Assembly (NCBI RefSeq): GCF_004343195.1
Contig: NZ_SMCR01000005.1
Coordinates: forward strand, 1 to 64,000
Reading direction: 5' to 3'
Length of the DNA: 64,000 nt
DNA from: Biostraticola tofi
GTDB taxonomy: Bacteria > Pseudomonadota > Gammaproteobacteria > Enterobacterales > Enterobacteriaceae
Shown here: piece after piece, positions 23,612 through 31,647 of the stretch
Layout: the number at the start of each line of letters is the position of its first letter
How positions within the stretch are numbered: the first letter of the stretch is position 1
Position numbers and translations under genes: made by a program
The notes under the pieces: model-generated
What the model saw: the letters and a program-made list of their open reading frames with translations, nothing else
Database searches by the model: none
Told to the model about the DNA's origin: nothing

Positions 23612-24501
23612 TGGCTACGGTAGAACATTTTACTCGTTCAGCATCTGATACCGAGGGCAGACGTAAAAAACAGGCCGGACGCCGTCTGGTAAATCGGATT
23701 GCGCTGTTTTTGTCGATGTCCACCATGGCGTTTGGACTGTTCTGGCTGTGCTGGATACTGGTGGCGACGATAGTGCGTGGCTTTGACGGCATGTCGCTGT
23801 CGCTGTTTACCGAAATGACGCCGCCGCCCAACACCGCCGGCGGCGGCCTGGCCAATGCGCTGGCAGGCAGTGGACTATTGATTCTATGGGCGACCATCTT
23901 CGGCACGCCTTTGGGTATTCTTGCCGGTATCTATCTGGCCGAATATGGCCGTAAATCGCTGCTTGCTGAAGTCATCCGCTTTATCAACGATATTCTGCTG
24001 TCCGCGCCGTCTATCGTGGTAGGGCTGTTCGTCTATACCATCGTGGTGGCCAAGATGGAGCATTTCTCCGGCTGGGCCGGGGTGATAGCCCTGGCGCTGC
24101 TGCAGGTGCCCATTGTTATTCGAACCACTGAGAACATGATGAGGCTGGTGCCGGATACGCTGCGTGAAGCAGCCTATGCCCTGGGGACGCCGAAATGGAA
24201 GATGATATCGGCCATCACCTTCAAGGCATCGATTTCCGGGGTGATCACTGGCGTACTGCTGGCAGTGGCGAGGATTGCCGGTGAAACAGCGCCGCTGTTG
24301 TTTACCTCGCTGTCCAACCAGTTCTGGAGTACCGACCTGATGCAGCCCATCGCCAACCTGCCGGTCACCATCTTCAAGTTCGCCATGAGTCCGTTCAGTG
24401 AATGGCAGCAGTTGGCCTGGGCCGGTGTGTTGCTGATTACCTGCTGCGTACTGCTGCTGAATATTATCGCCCGCATCATATTTGCTAAAAAAACCTATTA
24501 G
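23611..24501 (+). CDS. pstA: Phosphate ABC transporter permease PstA
   Basis: A 296-residue partner of PstC with six predicted helices and the EAA-loop motif [20 protein letters not shown] (about 190-209). [15 protein letters not shown] is conserved. It starts one base inside the pstC stop and ends about 44 bases before pstB. Confidence 0.98.
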   Translation: MATVEHFTRSASDTEGRRKKQAGRRLVNRIALFLSMSTMAFGLFWLCWILVATIVRGFDGMSLSLFTEMTPPPNTAGGGLANALAGSGLLILWATIFGTPLGILAGIYLAEYGRKSLLAEVIRFINDILLSAPSIVVGLFVYTIVVAKMEHFSGWAGVIALALLQVPIVIRTTENMMRLVPDTLREAAYALGTPKWKMISAITFKASISGVITGVLLAVARIAGETAPLLFTSLSNQFWSTDLMQPIANLPVTIFKFAMSPFSEWQQLAWAGVLLITCCVLLLNIIARIIFAKKTY

Positions 24502-24545
24502 ATTTCAGACGACGATGCGTCATTGATTGAAAGAGAGAGTGTTGC

Positions 24546-25322
24546 ATGACCAGGATAACCAATGCCAACGACAGTAAAATCCAGGTTCGGGATCTGAATT
24601 TCTATTATGGCAAATACCATGCGCTGAAAAACATCAGTCTGGATATTGCGCGTAACCAGGTAACGGCGTTTATCGGCCCCTCCGGTTGCGGCAAATCGAC
24701 CCTGCTGCGCACTTTTAACAAAATGTACCAACTTTATACCGACCAGCGGGCGGAAGGGGAAATCTTGCTGGATGGCGAGAATATCCTGACCGACAAACGC
24801 GACGTTTCACTGTTGCGTGCCAAAGTAGGTATGGTGTTTCAAAAACCGACGCCGTTCCCGATGTCCATCTATGACAATATCGCCTTCGGCGTGCGCTTGT
24901 TTGAAAAACTTTCCAGAGCGGACATGGATGAGCGGGTACAATGGTCGCTTTCCAAAGCGGCCCTGTGGAATGAAACCAAGGATAAACTCCACCAGAGCGG
25001 CTATAGCCTTTCTGGCGGGCAACAGCAGCGGTTATGCATTGCGCGCGGTATTGCCATCCGTCCGGATGTGCTGCTGCTAGACGAGCCCTGTTCGGCGCTG
25101 GATCCTATTTCCACCGGCCGCATCGAAGAGCTGATTTCTGAACTGAAAACCGATTATACCGTGGTGATTGTCACGCATAATATGCAGCAGGCAGCGCGTT
25201 GCTCAGATCACACGGCGTTTATGTATCTCGGTGAGTTGATTGAGTTCAATGATACGGACCGTATTTTTACTGCTCCGCAGCATAAACAAACCGAAGATTA
25301 TATTACTGGCCGCTATGGTTAA
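24546..25322 (+). CDS. pstB: Phosphate ABC transporter ATPase PstB
   Basis: A 258-residue ABC ATPase. Walker A is GPSGCGKS (about 42-49), the signature is [16 protein letters not shown] (about 155), Walker B is [13 protein letters not shown], and the H-loop is [16 protein letters not shown] lies upstream of the ATG. It powers phosphate import and, with PhoU, transmits phosphate status to PhoR. Confidence 0.98.
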   Translation: MTRITNANDSKIQVRDLNFYYGKYHALKNISLDIARNQVTAFIGPSGCGKSTLLRTFNKMYQLYTDQRAEGEILLDGENILTDKRDVSLLRAKVGMVFQKPTPFPMSIYDNIAFGVRLFEKLSRADMDERVQWSLSKAALWNETKDKLHQSGYSLSGGQQQRLCIARGIAIRPDVLLLDEPCSALDPISTGRIEELISELKTDYTVVIVTHNMQQAARCSDHTAFMYLGELIEFNDTDRIFTAPQHKQTEDYITGRYG

Positions 25323-25336
25323 TGACGGGGCACATC

Positions 25337-26071
25337 ATGGACAATCTTAATCTCAATAAACATATATCAGGCCAGTTCAACGCCGAACTCGAGCATATCC
25401 GCACTCAGGTGATGGCCATGGGCGGCCTGGTGGAACAGCAGCTTACCGATGCCATCAGCGCGATGCACAGCCAGGATGAAGATCTGGCCAAACGGGTGGT
25501 GGAAGGCGATGCCCAGGTTAATATGATGGAAGTGGCGATTGATGAGGCTTGCGTGCGCATCATCGCCAAGCGTCAGCCTACCGCCAGCGATCTCCGGCTG
25601 GTGATGGCCATCATCAAGACCATTTCCGAGCTGGAGCGAATCGGAGACGTAGCCGATAAAATTTGCCGAACGGCGCTGGAAAAATACTCCCAGCAGCATT
25701 TACCGATGCTGGTCAGTATCGAGTCTCTGGGACGGCATACGGTGCAGATGCTGCACGATGTGCTGGACGCCTTTGCGCGCATGGATCTAAATGAAGCGAT
25801 CAGGATTTATCGCGAAGACAAGAAAGTGGATCAGGAATATGAGGGCATCGTTCGCCAGCTGATGACCTATATGATGGAGGATCCGCGCACCATTCCCAGC
25901 GTGCTGACCGCCTTATTCTGTGCCCGCTCGATTGAGCGTATTGGTGACCGTTGCCAAAATATCTGTGAGAATATTTTCTATTTTGTCAAAGGCCAGGATT
26001 TTCGCCACAAAGGCGGAGATGCGCTGGAAACCCTGCTGATGGACAAAGAAAATAACTCACCAGAGGCATGA
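25337..26071 (+). CDS. phoU: Phosphate signalling protein PhoU
   Basis: A 244-residue all-helical protein with two PhoU repeats, each carrying the metal-binding E/DxxxD region ([18 protein letters not shown] near 100 and [18 protein letters not shown] near 205). It restrains PhoR kinase activity when phosphate is sufficient. ATG 25337 ([14 protein letters not shown]) is used instead of the in-frame ATG at 25322, which overlaps the pstB stop, because homologues start at MD(N/S)LNLNKH. Confidence 0.97.
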   Translation: MDNLNLNKHISGQFNAELEHIRTQVMAMGGLVEQQLTDAISAMHSQDEDLAKRVVEGDAQVNMMEVAIDEACVRIIAKRQPTASDLRLVMAIIKTISELERIGDVADKICRTALEKYSQQHLPMLVSIESLGRHTVQMLHDVLDAFARMDLNEAIRIYREDKKVDQEYEGIVRQLMTYMMEDPRTIPSVLTALFCARSIERIGDRCQNICENIFYFVKGQDFRHKGGDALETLLMDKENNSPEA

Positions 26072-26098
26072 CACTGGTAGATAAATCATCCTCATGAT

Positions 26099-26119
26099 AA
26101 AGCCCCGTTAAGGGGCTTT
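26099..26119. terminator. Bidirectional terminator between phoU and yieH
   Basis: AAAGCCCC and GGGGCTTT form an eight-pair stem around a five-base loop, bounded by A and T residues on both sides. It can serve phoU (plus) and yieH (minus), which converge here. Confidence 0.8.
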
Positions 26120-26129
26120 ATGACTTTTA

Positions 26130-26807
26130 TCATGCAGTTGCAGCCGCCTGACACGTTAACTGCCAGCCTTTTTGACGCCATAAATCCGGCAATTGCGCCA
26201 TATGGTCAAAATGTGTCACTAGAGGATGATCGATGCGGAGATTATGCGGGTCGGCGCAGTAATAGAATACCGGGATCCCGGCCGCAATACCGGCTTGGGT
26301 GCCTGAAACGGAATCTTCCACCAGAATGCATTGTTCAACCGGCAGTGCAAGCTGCTCGGCAGCATGATGAATCAGCGCCGGATCGGGTTTCCAGCGGCGG
26401 ATATCATAGCCACTGTACAGCTTATCGCCAAAAAAGGACCTCAGCCGGGTTAACCCCAGAGAGTGCTCCATTTTGCTTACCGGCCCATTGGAAACTACCG
26501 CCACCGGTACGGTTATCTGCTCCATCAGTTGCTGTACCCCTTCGATAGCAACCAGCCGCTCATCGAATAAGCGTGCGACTTCACGGCGGTATTCAGCTTC
26601 AAGTAGCGCAACATCCTGCTGCAGACCATGGTGTTCCCTGAGAGAGGCAAAGATGTCATACAGTTTGACGCCTTTAAAATCCTTGGTCACCCGGTCCAGA
26701 GAAAGCGAAATGCCATAGTTGGCGGCTACCACGACGTAGGCTTCGCAGCATAGAATTTCACTATCAACCAGTGTGCCGTCACAGTCGAAAAGAATACAGG
26801 AAACCAT
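26130..26807 (-). CDS. yieH: HAD-family 6-phosphogluconate phosphatase-like YieH
   Basis: A 225-residue HAD hydrolase. Motif I is FDCDGTLVDSE with both catalytic aspartates, motif II is VVSNGPVSKM, motif III is the Lys of WKPDPAL, and motif IV is LVEDSVSGTQAG. The cap domain is alpha-helical, as in the beta-PGM-like group. It is a close match to E. coli YieH, which also lies beside phoU and dephosphorylates 6-phosphogluconate and purines in vitro. The start at 26807 (MVSCILFDCDG) is preferred over an upstream ATG at 26858. It marks the right end of the conserved synteny. Confidence 0.93.
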   Translation of the reverse strand: MVSCILFDCDGTLVDSEILCCEAYVVVAANYGISLSLDRVTKDFKGVKLYDIFASLREHHGLQQDVALLEAEYRREVARLFDERLVAIEGVQQLMEQITVPVAVVSNGPVSKMEHSLGLTRLRSFFGDKLYSGYDIRRWKPDPALIHHAAEQLALPVEQCILVEDSVSGTQAGIAAGIPVFYYCADPHNLRIDHPLVTHFDHMAQLPDLWRQKGWQLTCQAAATA

Positions 26808-26915
26808 TGCTATCTGCCCACCCTCTCTATAGATGTAGACCAGCAGTATAACCCGCAATCAGCTCTTGAGGTAGTTAACAATCGACAGGCAATGCCAGTA
26901 TCAACATAGTTTATA

Positions 26916-27278
26916 TCAATTATTTTTATCAATTATGTTCATTGCTATACCTATGCCAGATAATAGACCGCCTGCAGTTGCCAGGAAATAAGGATAGTAT
27001 TTTTTCGTATTTTCATCAAATTTATCAGAGTCGCCTATTTCATAAATTCCTATTATGGTACATGCAACGATTAATGTGGGGGAAATTATTTTGGCAGCTT
27101 TAATAACCAACGAAGAAGAGGAATTTTTTATTCTATTCAATTTCCTCAACAGTGTAATGCTTTTATTTTCAAAATAATCACCAGGGAGGTTTTTGATCGT
27201 GGATTCATGAATTGGGGCAAGTAAATAGAGTTCATTATCATTTACCCTACTATTATTAATGAAATTTTGGTTGATCAT
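26916..27278 (-). CDS. Hypothetical AT-rich small membrane protein
   Basis: Not recognised. A 120-residue protein rich in Asn, Ile, Lys and Ser, with a hydrophilic N-terminal half and two likely membrane helices: ISPTLIVACTIIGIYEIG (about 65-85) and FLATAGGLLSGIGIAMNII (about 97-117). The C-terminus is INKNN-like and cytoplasmic or short. An AGGA lies seven bases before ATG 27278, better than for ATG 27290. The codon choice is far more AT-rich than the flanking yieH and ape genes, which suggests horizontal acquisition. It stands alone with about 57 bases to yieH upstream of the 5' end of that gene. A type III effector, immunity or phage-type protein is possible, but nothing proves it. Confidence 0.6.
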   Translation of the reverse strand: MINQNFINNSRVNDNELYLLAPIHESTIKNLPGDYFENKSITLLRKLNRIKNSSSSLVIKAAKIISPTLIVACTIIGIYEIGDSDKFDENTKKYYPYFLATAGGLLSGIGIAMNIIDKNN

Positions 27279-27414
27279 GGTAATCCTCATAAGGCAAAGT
27301 GTGGAATTTATTATCCAGCATATGCTCTGAATGACCTGTTTGGCTGGGTCATTTTAATCCATCAATCTCTTTTTTGCGTAAACACTTATGAATTGGCTTA
27401 TCTCAGACATTAAT

Positions 27415-27433
27415 CCTGGCCATAAAGGCCAGG
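27415..27433 (-). terminator. Stem-loop after the ape operon
   Basis: CCTGGCC and GGCCAGG pair around a five-base loop, 20 bases beyond the apeR stop. There is no T-run, so termination strength is uncertain. Confidence 0.45.
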
Positions 27434-27452
27434 CTGGGAAGTGAAATATCAT

Positions 27453-28682
27453 TCAGGGCCAGCGACGAATCACCAGTGAAGTATTAATACCGCCGAAGGC
27501 AAAATTATTGGACTGAAAGAATTCAGTATCAATATACCGGGGTTCTCCCATAATATAGTCTAGCTCGCCGCATAAAGGGTCGGGGTTGTGCAGATTAAGC
27601 GTTGGCGCAAACCAGCCTTCATGCATCATCTCCAGGCTCATCCAGGCTTCCAGTGCGCCACAGGCACCCAGGGTATGGCCAAAGTAGCTTTTTAATGACG
27701 ATATCGCCGTCCGGGCACCGAAGATCGCCGCCGTGGCCTGACTTTCAGCAATATCACCCCGTTCGGTCGCGGTGCCGTGGGCACTGATATAGCCGATATC
27801 TTCCGGCGCCAGGCTGGCATTTTTCAATGCCTGGCTGATGCAGATCTGCATCGTGGATTGCTGGGGCTGGGTAATATGGCTGGCATCGCAATTGGTCGCA
27901 AAACTGATTATCTCGCCATATATCCTGGCACCGCGCGCCTGGGCATGGCCCAGCTCTTCCAGAATCAGCGTACCGGCTCCTTCGCCGATGACCAGGCCGT
28001 CTCTGGCTGCGTCAAAGGGAGACGGTGTCAGGGAGGGGTGATCATTCATCTGACTGGTGGCGAACAGGGTATCGAATGCGGCTGCTTCAGAAGGGCAAAG
28101 CTCTTCACCACCTCCGGCAACCATCACTGTCTGGTAGCCGTGACGGATAGCTTCATACGCGTAGCCAATGGCCTGGCTGCCAGAGGTACAGGCGCTGGAC
28201 GTCGGGATTACCCGGCCGCGCAAGCCAAAAAACAGGCTGGTGTTTACGGCTGCGGTATGGGGCATCATTTGGACATAGGTAGTGCCAGTAATATTATTGG
28301 TGTGTTTTTCCGTCAGCATGGTGGCGAAATCGCTTACCGGTTTGGTACTGCCGGTAGAAGACCCATAGGCAATGCCGGTCTCACCACTGGTCAGAATCGG
28401 ATCATCGAGCAGACCGGCTTTTTCCAGCGCCAGTTCGGTCGCGCGGGTGGCCAGCAGCGATACCCGGCCCATGGATCTGATGCGTTTCCGGGTGTAGTGC
28501 GCTGGCAGCGCAAATGCCGGTATCGGGGCGGCCAGTTGGGTATTGAGTCCTTTGAATTCCCGCCATTCAGGCATGTATTTAACGGCATTTTTCCCAGCCA
28601 GCAGTCCTGTGGAAACTGATTGCCAATCTTCGCCAAACGCGGTGACGCCGCCCATGCCGGTAATGACCACGCGCCGGTTCAT
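27453..28682 (-). CDS. apeR: Beta-ketoacyl-ACP synthase (FabF-like), ApeR
   Basis: A 409-residue condensing enzyme of the FabB/FabF type. The active-site cysteine is in SSACTSGSQAIGYAYEAI (about 162-165), and the two histidines are in HGTATERGD (about 300) and SYFGHTLGACGALEA (about 335). It is the second complete ketosynthase of the aryl polyene cluster and overlaps apeQ by four bases (ATGA). In the known pathway ApeO-ApeC does most chain extension, and ApeR is thought to act in the initiating or lipid-linked steps. That division is family knowledge and was not shown here. Last gene of the operon. Confidence 0.88.
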   Translation of the reverse strand: MNRRVVITGMGGVTAFGEDWQSVSTGLLAGKNAVKYMPEWREFKGLNTQLAAPIPAFALPAHYTRKRIRSMGRVSLLATRATELALEKAGLLDDPILTSGETGIAYGSSTGSTKPVSDFATMLTEKHTNNITGTTYVQMMPHTAAVNTSLFFGLRGRVIPTSSACTSGSQAIGYAYEAIRHGYQTVMVAGGGEELCPSEAAAFDTLFATSQMNDHPSLTPSPFDAARDGLVIGEGAGTLILEELGHAQARGARIYGEIISFATNCDASHITQPQQSTMQICISQALKNASLAPEDIGYISAHGTATERGDIAESQATAAIFGARTAISSLKSYFGHTLGACGALEAWMSLEMMHEGWFAPTLNLHNPDPLCGELDYIMGEPRYIDTEFFQSNNFAFGGINTSLVIRRWP

Positions 28683-29410
28683 TGCATTCCCCCGTTGATG
28701 GAAATCACCTGCCGGGTGACATAGCCCGCAATATCGGACATCAGGTAACTGGCAAGTCCTGCGACTTCGTCTCCTTGTCCGATGCGCTTCATCGGAATAA
28801 GGCTCATCGCCTGTTCCAGCGCAGCTGGCTCCATTGCCGTCATACCGGTTTCAATCAGCCCCGGGGCGATACAGTTAACGGTTATCCGGCGCTTGGCAAG
28901 CTCAACCGCCAGTGCTTTAGTGGCACCGATGATGCCGGCTTTAGCGGCACTGTAATTGACCTGTCCCCGATTGCCCATCAGTCCGGAAACCGAGGACATC
29001 GTGATAATTCTGCCGCCGTTTCGAAGCCCAATCATCGGCATGATGCAGGGGTGTATAACATGGTAGAAGCTGTCCAGGTTAGTGTGCACGACCGAATTCC
29101 AGTCATCGATGCTCAGGGCAGGAAAAGCGCCATCACGGGTAATGCCGGCATTGCAGACAATGCCATAATAGGCGCCATGTGTGTTGATATCGTCTTCCAG
29201 CTTCAGACGGCAGGCTTCACGGTCGGCAGCATCAAACTGTATCAGTCGGCCGCCACGGTGATGCAGGCCAGCGAGTCTTAAGGTTTCTTCTGCTCCTGCC
29301 CGATCGCGGTGGTAGTGGACAATGACCTGAAAGCCATCCTGCGCTAGACGGCAGGCTATAGAACGTCCAATGCCTTTACTGGCCCCTGTAATTAATACCG
29401 ATCGTGTCAT
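28679..29410 (-). CDS. apeQ: 3-oxoacyl-ACP reductase (FabG-like), ApeQ
   Basis: A 243-residue short-chain dehydrogenase. The NADPH loop is TGASKGIGRSIA (about 8-19), NAGITRDG follows (about 85), and the catalytic Ser-Tyr-Lys set is in MSSVSGLMGNRGQVNYSAAK (about 137-156). It reduces each beta-keto unit during polyene growth. The ATG at 29410 (MTRSVLITGASKG) is chosen over upstream in-frame ATGs that overlap apeP. It is five bases from the apeP stop. Confidence 0.88.
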   Translation of the reverse strand: MTRSVLITGASKGIGRSIACRLAQDGFQVIVHYHRDRAGAEETLRLAGLHHRGGRLIQFDAADREACRLKLEDDINTHGAYYGIVCNAGITRDGAFPALSIDDWNSVVHTNLDSFYHVIHPCIMPMIGLRNGGRIITMSSVSGLMGNRGQVNYSAAKAGIIGATKALAVELAKRRITVNCIAPGLIETGMTAMEPAALEQAMSLIPMKRIGQGDEVAGLASYLMSDIAGYVTRQVISINGGMQ

Positions 29411-29414
29411 TAAG

Positions 29415-29879
29415 TTAATTCCTGGCCAAAAGCGGGCTGATTTCATTGTTATTGGGTTGATAAGTGGTAAGCCTTGCCGCGGCAACCTGGGTTTGATCTA
29501 TTAAAATTTGGCACTCAAAGCTGCCGATGCGTTCATCCTGCAGCAGCAGACTGATACGCACCTCCAGTTCAGTACCATGGTTGAATGAGGGCTCGGAACA
29601 GGTGAGGCCACGACAGCCTAGCAGTAAACCCACACTGGGGGGCTTTCCCTGACAATGGGCATGCCATCCGGACCAGACGCCGATAGTCTGCGCCATGATT
29701 TCCAGGGCATACCAGCCAGGAAGGTTGCCGGCTGCATTCAGAAAGGGGGCAACGACTGAATGGGTATCTATCCTTACATGGCAGACAGCGCTTTCAGCAG
29801 TCACTTCGCTAACCCGTTCAACCAGCAGCATCGGCTCTTCATGGGGCAGGTAGTCGGCGGCAGGCAAAAAATCAGTCAC
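29415..29879 (-). CDS. apeP: Hot-dog 3-hydroxyacyl-ACP dehydratase, ApeP
   Basis: A 154-residue single hot-dog protein of the FabA/FabZ type. PHEEPMLLVERVSE (about 12-25) resembles the FabZ start PHRYPFLLVDRV, and NLPGWYALEIMAQTIGVW gives the central helix. The conserved catalytic His of FabZ in the P-H-F-P motif is not obvious; the equivalent region reads NLPGWYALE. It overlaps apeO by eight bases. In characterised APE systems ApeP pairs with ApeI to form the active dehydratase, so one of the two subunits may be catalytically weak. Confidence 0.82.
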   Translation of the reverse strand: MTDFLPAADYLPHEEPMLLVERVSEVTAESAVCHVRIDTHSVVAPFLNAAGNLPGWYALEIMAQTIGVWSGWHAHCQGKPPSVGLLLGCRGLTCSEPSFNHGTELEVRISLLLQDERIGSFECQILIDQTQVAAARLTTYQPNNNEISPLLARN

Positions 29880-31047
29880 GGGCAGGCTCTCCCAGAATCA
29901 GACAGGTGTTATTGCCACCAAAAGCGAATGAATTCGACATGATGCGCCGTTGGCGCAGCCGTGAGGTTGAAGTAAGCAGTCCGCATTCGGCAAGGGTCCG
30001 ATCGCGGCCGGCGCTGGAAAATGATTGCGCCGGTAGCGGCAGGTCAGCGGTAAGCAGCAGCCATGCCAGAGCGGCTTCAATCGCGCCGGCCGCACCGAGG
30101 GTGTGGCCGGTCAGATGCTTGGTAGAGCTGCAGCCGACCTGGTCGGCAAACAACGCCTGAATGACCTGCGCTTCAATATGATCATTAAGCCGGGTCGCGG
30201 TGCCGTGCAGATTGATATAGCCGATATCCGCCGGCTGTAATCCGGCATCGGCCAGCGCCATGGTAATTGCCCGTTTAGCGCCTACGCCATCGGGATGAGG
30301 CGCCGACATATGCCAGGCATCGGATGATTCTCCGCACCCCAGCAGGGCAATCGCCTGCGGTTCAGCACTAAGCAGCATCAGTGCTGCGCCCTCGCCGACC
30401 GAAATACCGTCCCGGTCGGCGCCAAAGGGCGCACAGCGTTGGGCCGAAAGGCATTCCAGGCTGTCGAAACCATTGATGGTCATGCGGCACAAGCTGTCCG
30501 CTCCGCCGACAATGGCCACATCGGCCATGCCGGCTTCGATAATGCGGCGGCCGCTGATGATGGCCCTGGCACTTGATGAACAGGCAGTAGACAGGGTATA
30601 GGCCGGGCCGGTGAGCTGCAGCAGCGCCGACAGGAAGCGAGCCGGATCGCCCAGTTCCTGTTGCTGATAGTGATAATCAGACAGGGGTTTTTCCCGCCGC
30701 GCTGCCCCGAACAGCTGTTCGCTTTCGTTCAGGCCTGAGGTACTGGTGCCCAGCACCACCGCCACCCGATCTCGGCCATAGGTCGCAATGGCGTTTTCAA
30801 CCTGGGGTCTTATCGGGTCCAGCGCCGCCAGCAAAAGCCGATTGTTTCGACTGTTATGGTGCTCTAGCCTGGCTGGAATCTCAGGCAACGGCCCGCAAAC
30901 GTGCCCCAGCCAGCAGGGACGGCCGCCTGACAGCCAGTCATGGCTCAAGGCCATTCCCGGCGCATTGCCGAGGGAGAGATTAGCGCTGATGTCCGCCAGC
31001 GTGTTGCCGAGCGCATTGACCATGCCGACGGCGGAAACATAAATCAT
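29872..31047 (-). CDS. apeO: Beta-ketoacyl-ACP synthase, ApeO
   Basis: A 391-residue elongating ketosynthase. The active-site Cys is in LSTACSSSARAI (about 155), and the His residues are in HGTATRLNDH (about 272) and HLTGHTLGAAGAIEAAL (about 305). SNSFAFGGNN at the C-terminus is typical of this fold. It should pair with the chain-length-factor-like ApeC, encoded at the far 5' end of the operon. It follows apeN after about 33 bases. Confidence 0.88.
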   Translation of the reverse strand: MIYVSAVGMVNALGNTLADISANLSLGNAPGMALSHDWLSGGRPCWLGHVCGPLPEIPARLEHHNSRNNRLLLAALDPIRPQVENAIATYGRDRVAVVLGTSTSGLNESEQLFGAARREKPLSDYHYQQQELGDPARFLSALLQLTGPAYTLSTACSSSARAIISGRRIIEAGMADVAIVGGADSLCRMTINGFDSLECLSAQRCAPFGADRDGISVGEGAALMLLSAEPQAIALLGCGESSDAWHMSAPHPDGVGAKRAITMALADAGLQPADIGYINLHGTATRLNDHIEAQVIQALFADQVGCSSTKHLTGHTLGAAGAIEAALAWLLLTADLPLPAQSFSSAGRDRTLAECGLLTSTSRLRQRRIMSNSFAFGGNNTCLILGEPARD

Positions 31048-31080
31048 GATAAATTCATCCGGAAATGATAAGAACGGCTG

Positions 31081-31647
31081 TTACTGTGCCAGGCGCTGTA
31101 TAGCGATGCGGTAATGGAATACCCGGTTTTCGACAATCACAGGCTGGCGTTCGCCCTGAAAAAACGCATAGGTAATGGTGCTCACCACCTGGCCTTGTTT
31201 ATCGGTCAAGATGCGCTGGCGATCATCATCCGTTAACGACCATCCTTTGGGTAATAAAGGCTGCCAGTCGCTTCTCGGCCAGTAACTGAGCATAATATCC
31301 GCCAATACCTGATTGGGCGGCGGCAGTTGGGGCAGTACCAGCGATTGTTCAGTATGGATGCCACGGTCGTCATAGGACAGCCGGAACAGCCGAATCCCCA
31401 GTGCCGAAAGGCCAACAAGCGTAAGCTTTTGTCGATCGGCATTCAGCAGCACCAGCAGTGAATGCTGCTGGCCATTAACTGTTGCCGTAAGCAACTGCTG
31501 CTGGTTAATGGCCGGGCTGATACCCGGTGCCGGCAGCGACACGCTGACACCAGGCTGCAGCCAGGCCGAAGGCGGCTTTGAACGGCTGGTGCAGGCGGAC
31601 AGCCCGGCAATCAGGCTGAGCATTATGATAAAACGCGCGATGGTCAT
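31081..31647 (-). CDS. apeN: DUF3261-type lipoprotein, ApeN
   Basis: A 188-residue lipoprotein: signal sequence MTIARFIIMLSLIAGLSAC with a clear lipobox (LSAC, Cys 19), then a beta-rich domain. ATG 31647 overlaps the apeM stop (ATGA). The in-frame extension further upstream has no signal peptide character and is rejected. With the LolA-like ApeL and the MMPL protein ApeM it probably moves the aryl polyene lipid to the outer membrane. Confidence 0.85.
   Translation of the reverse strand: MTIARFIIMLSLIAGLSACTSRSKPPSAWLQPGVSVSLPAPGISPAINQQQLLTATVNGQQHSLLVLLNADRQKLTLVGLSALGIRLFRLSYDDRGIHTEQSLVLPQLPPPNQVLADIMLSYWPRSDWQPLLPKGWSLTDDDRQRILTDKQGQVVSTITYAFFQGERQPVIVENRVFHYRIAIQRLAQ

Noticed and set aside
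27777-28619. 280-codon plus-strand ORF opposite apeR
   Set aside because: It lies wholly on the antisense strand of a well-conserved ketosynthase gene, has no recognisable protein sequence, and is explained by the GC-rich third positions of apeR.
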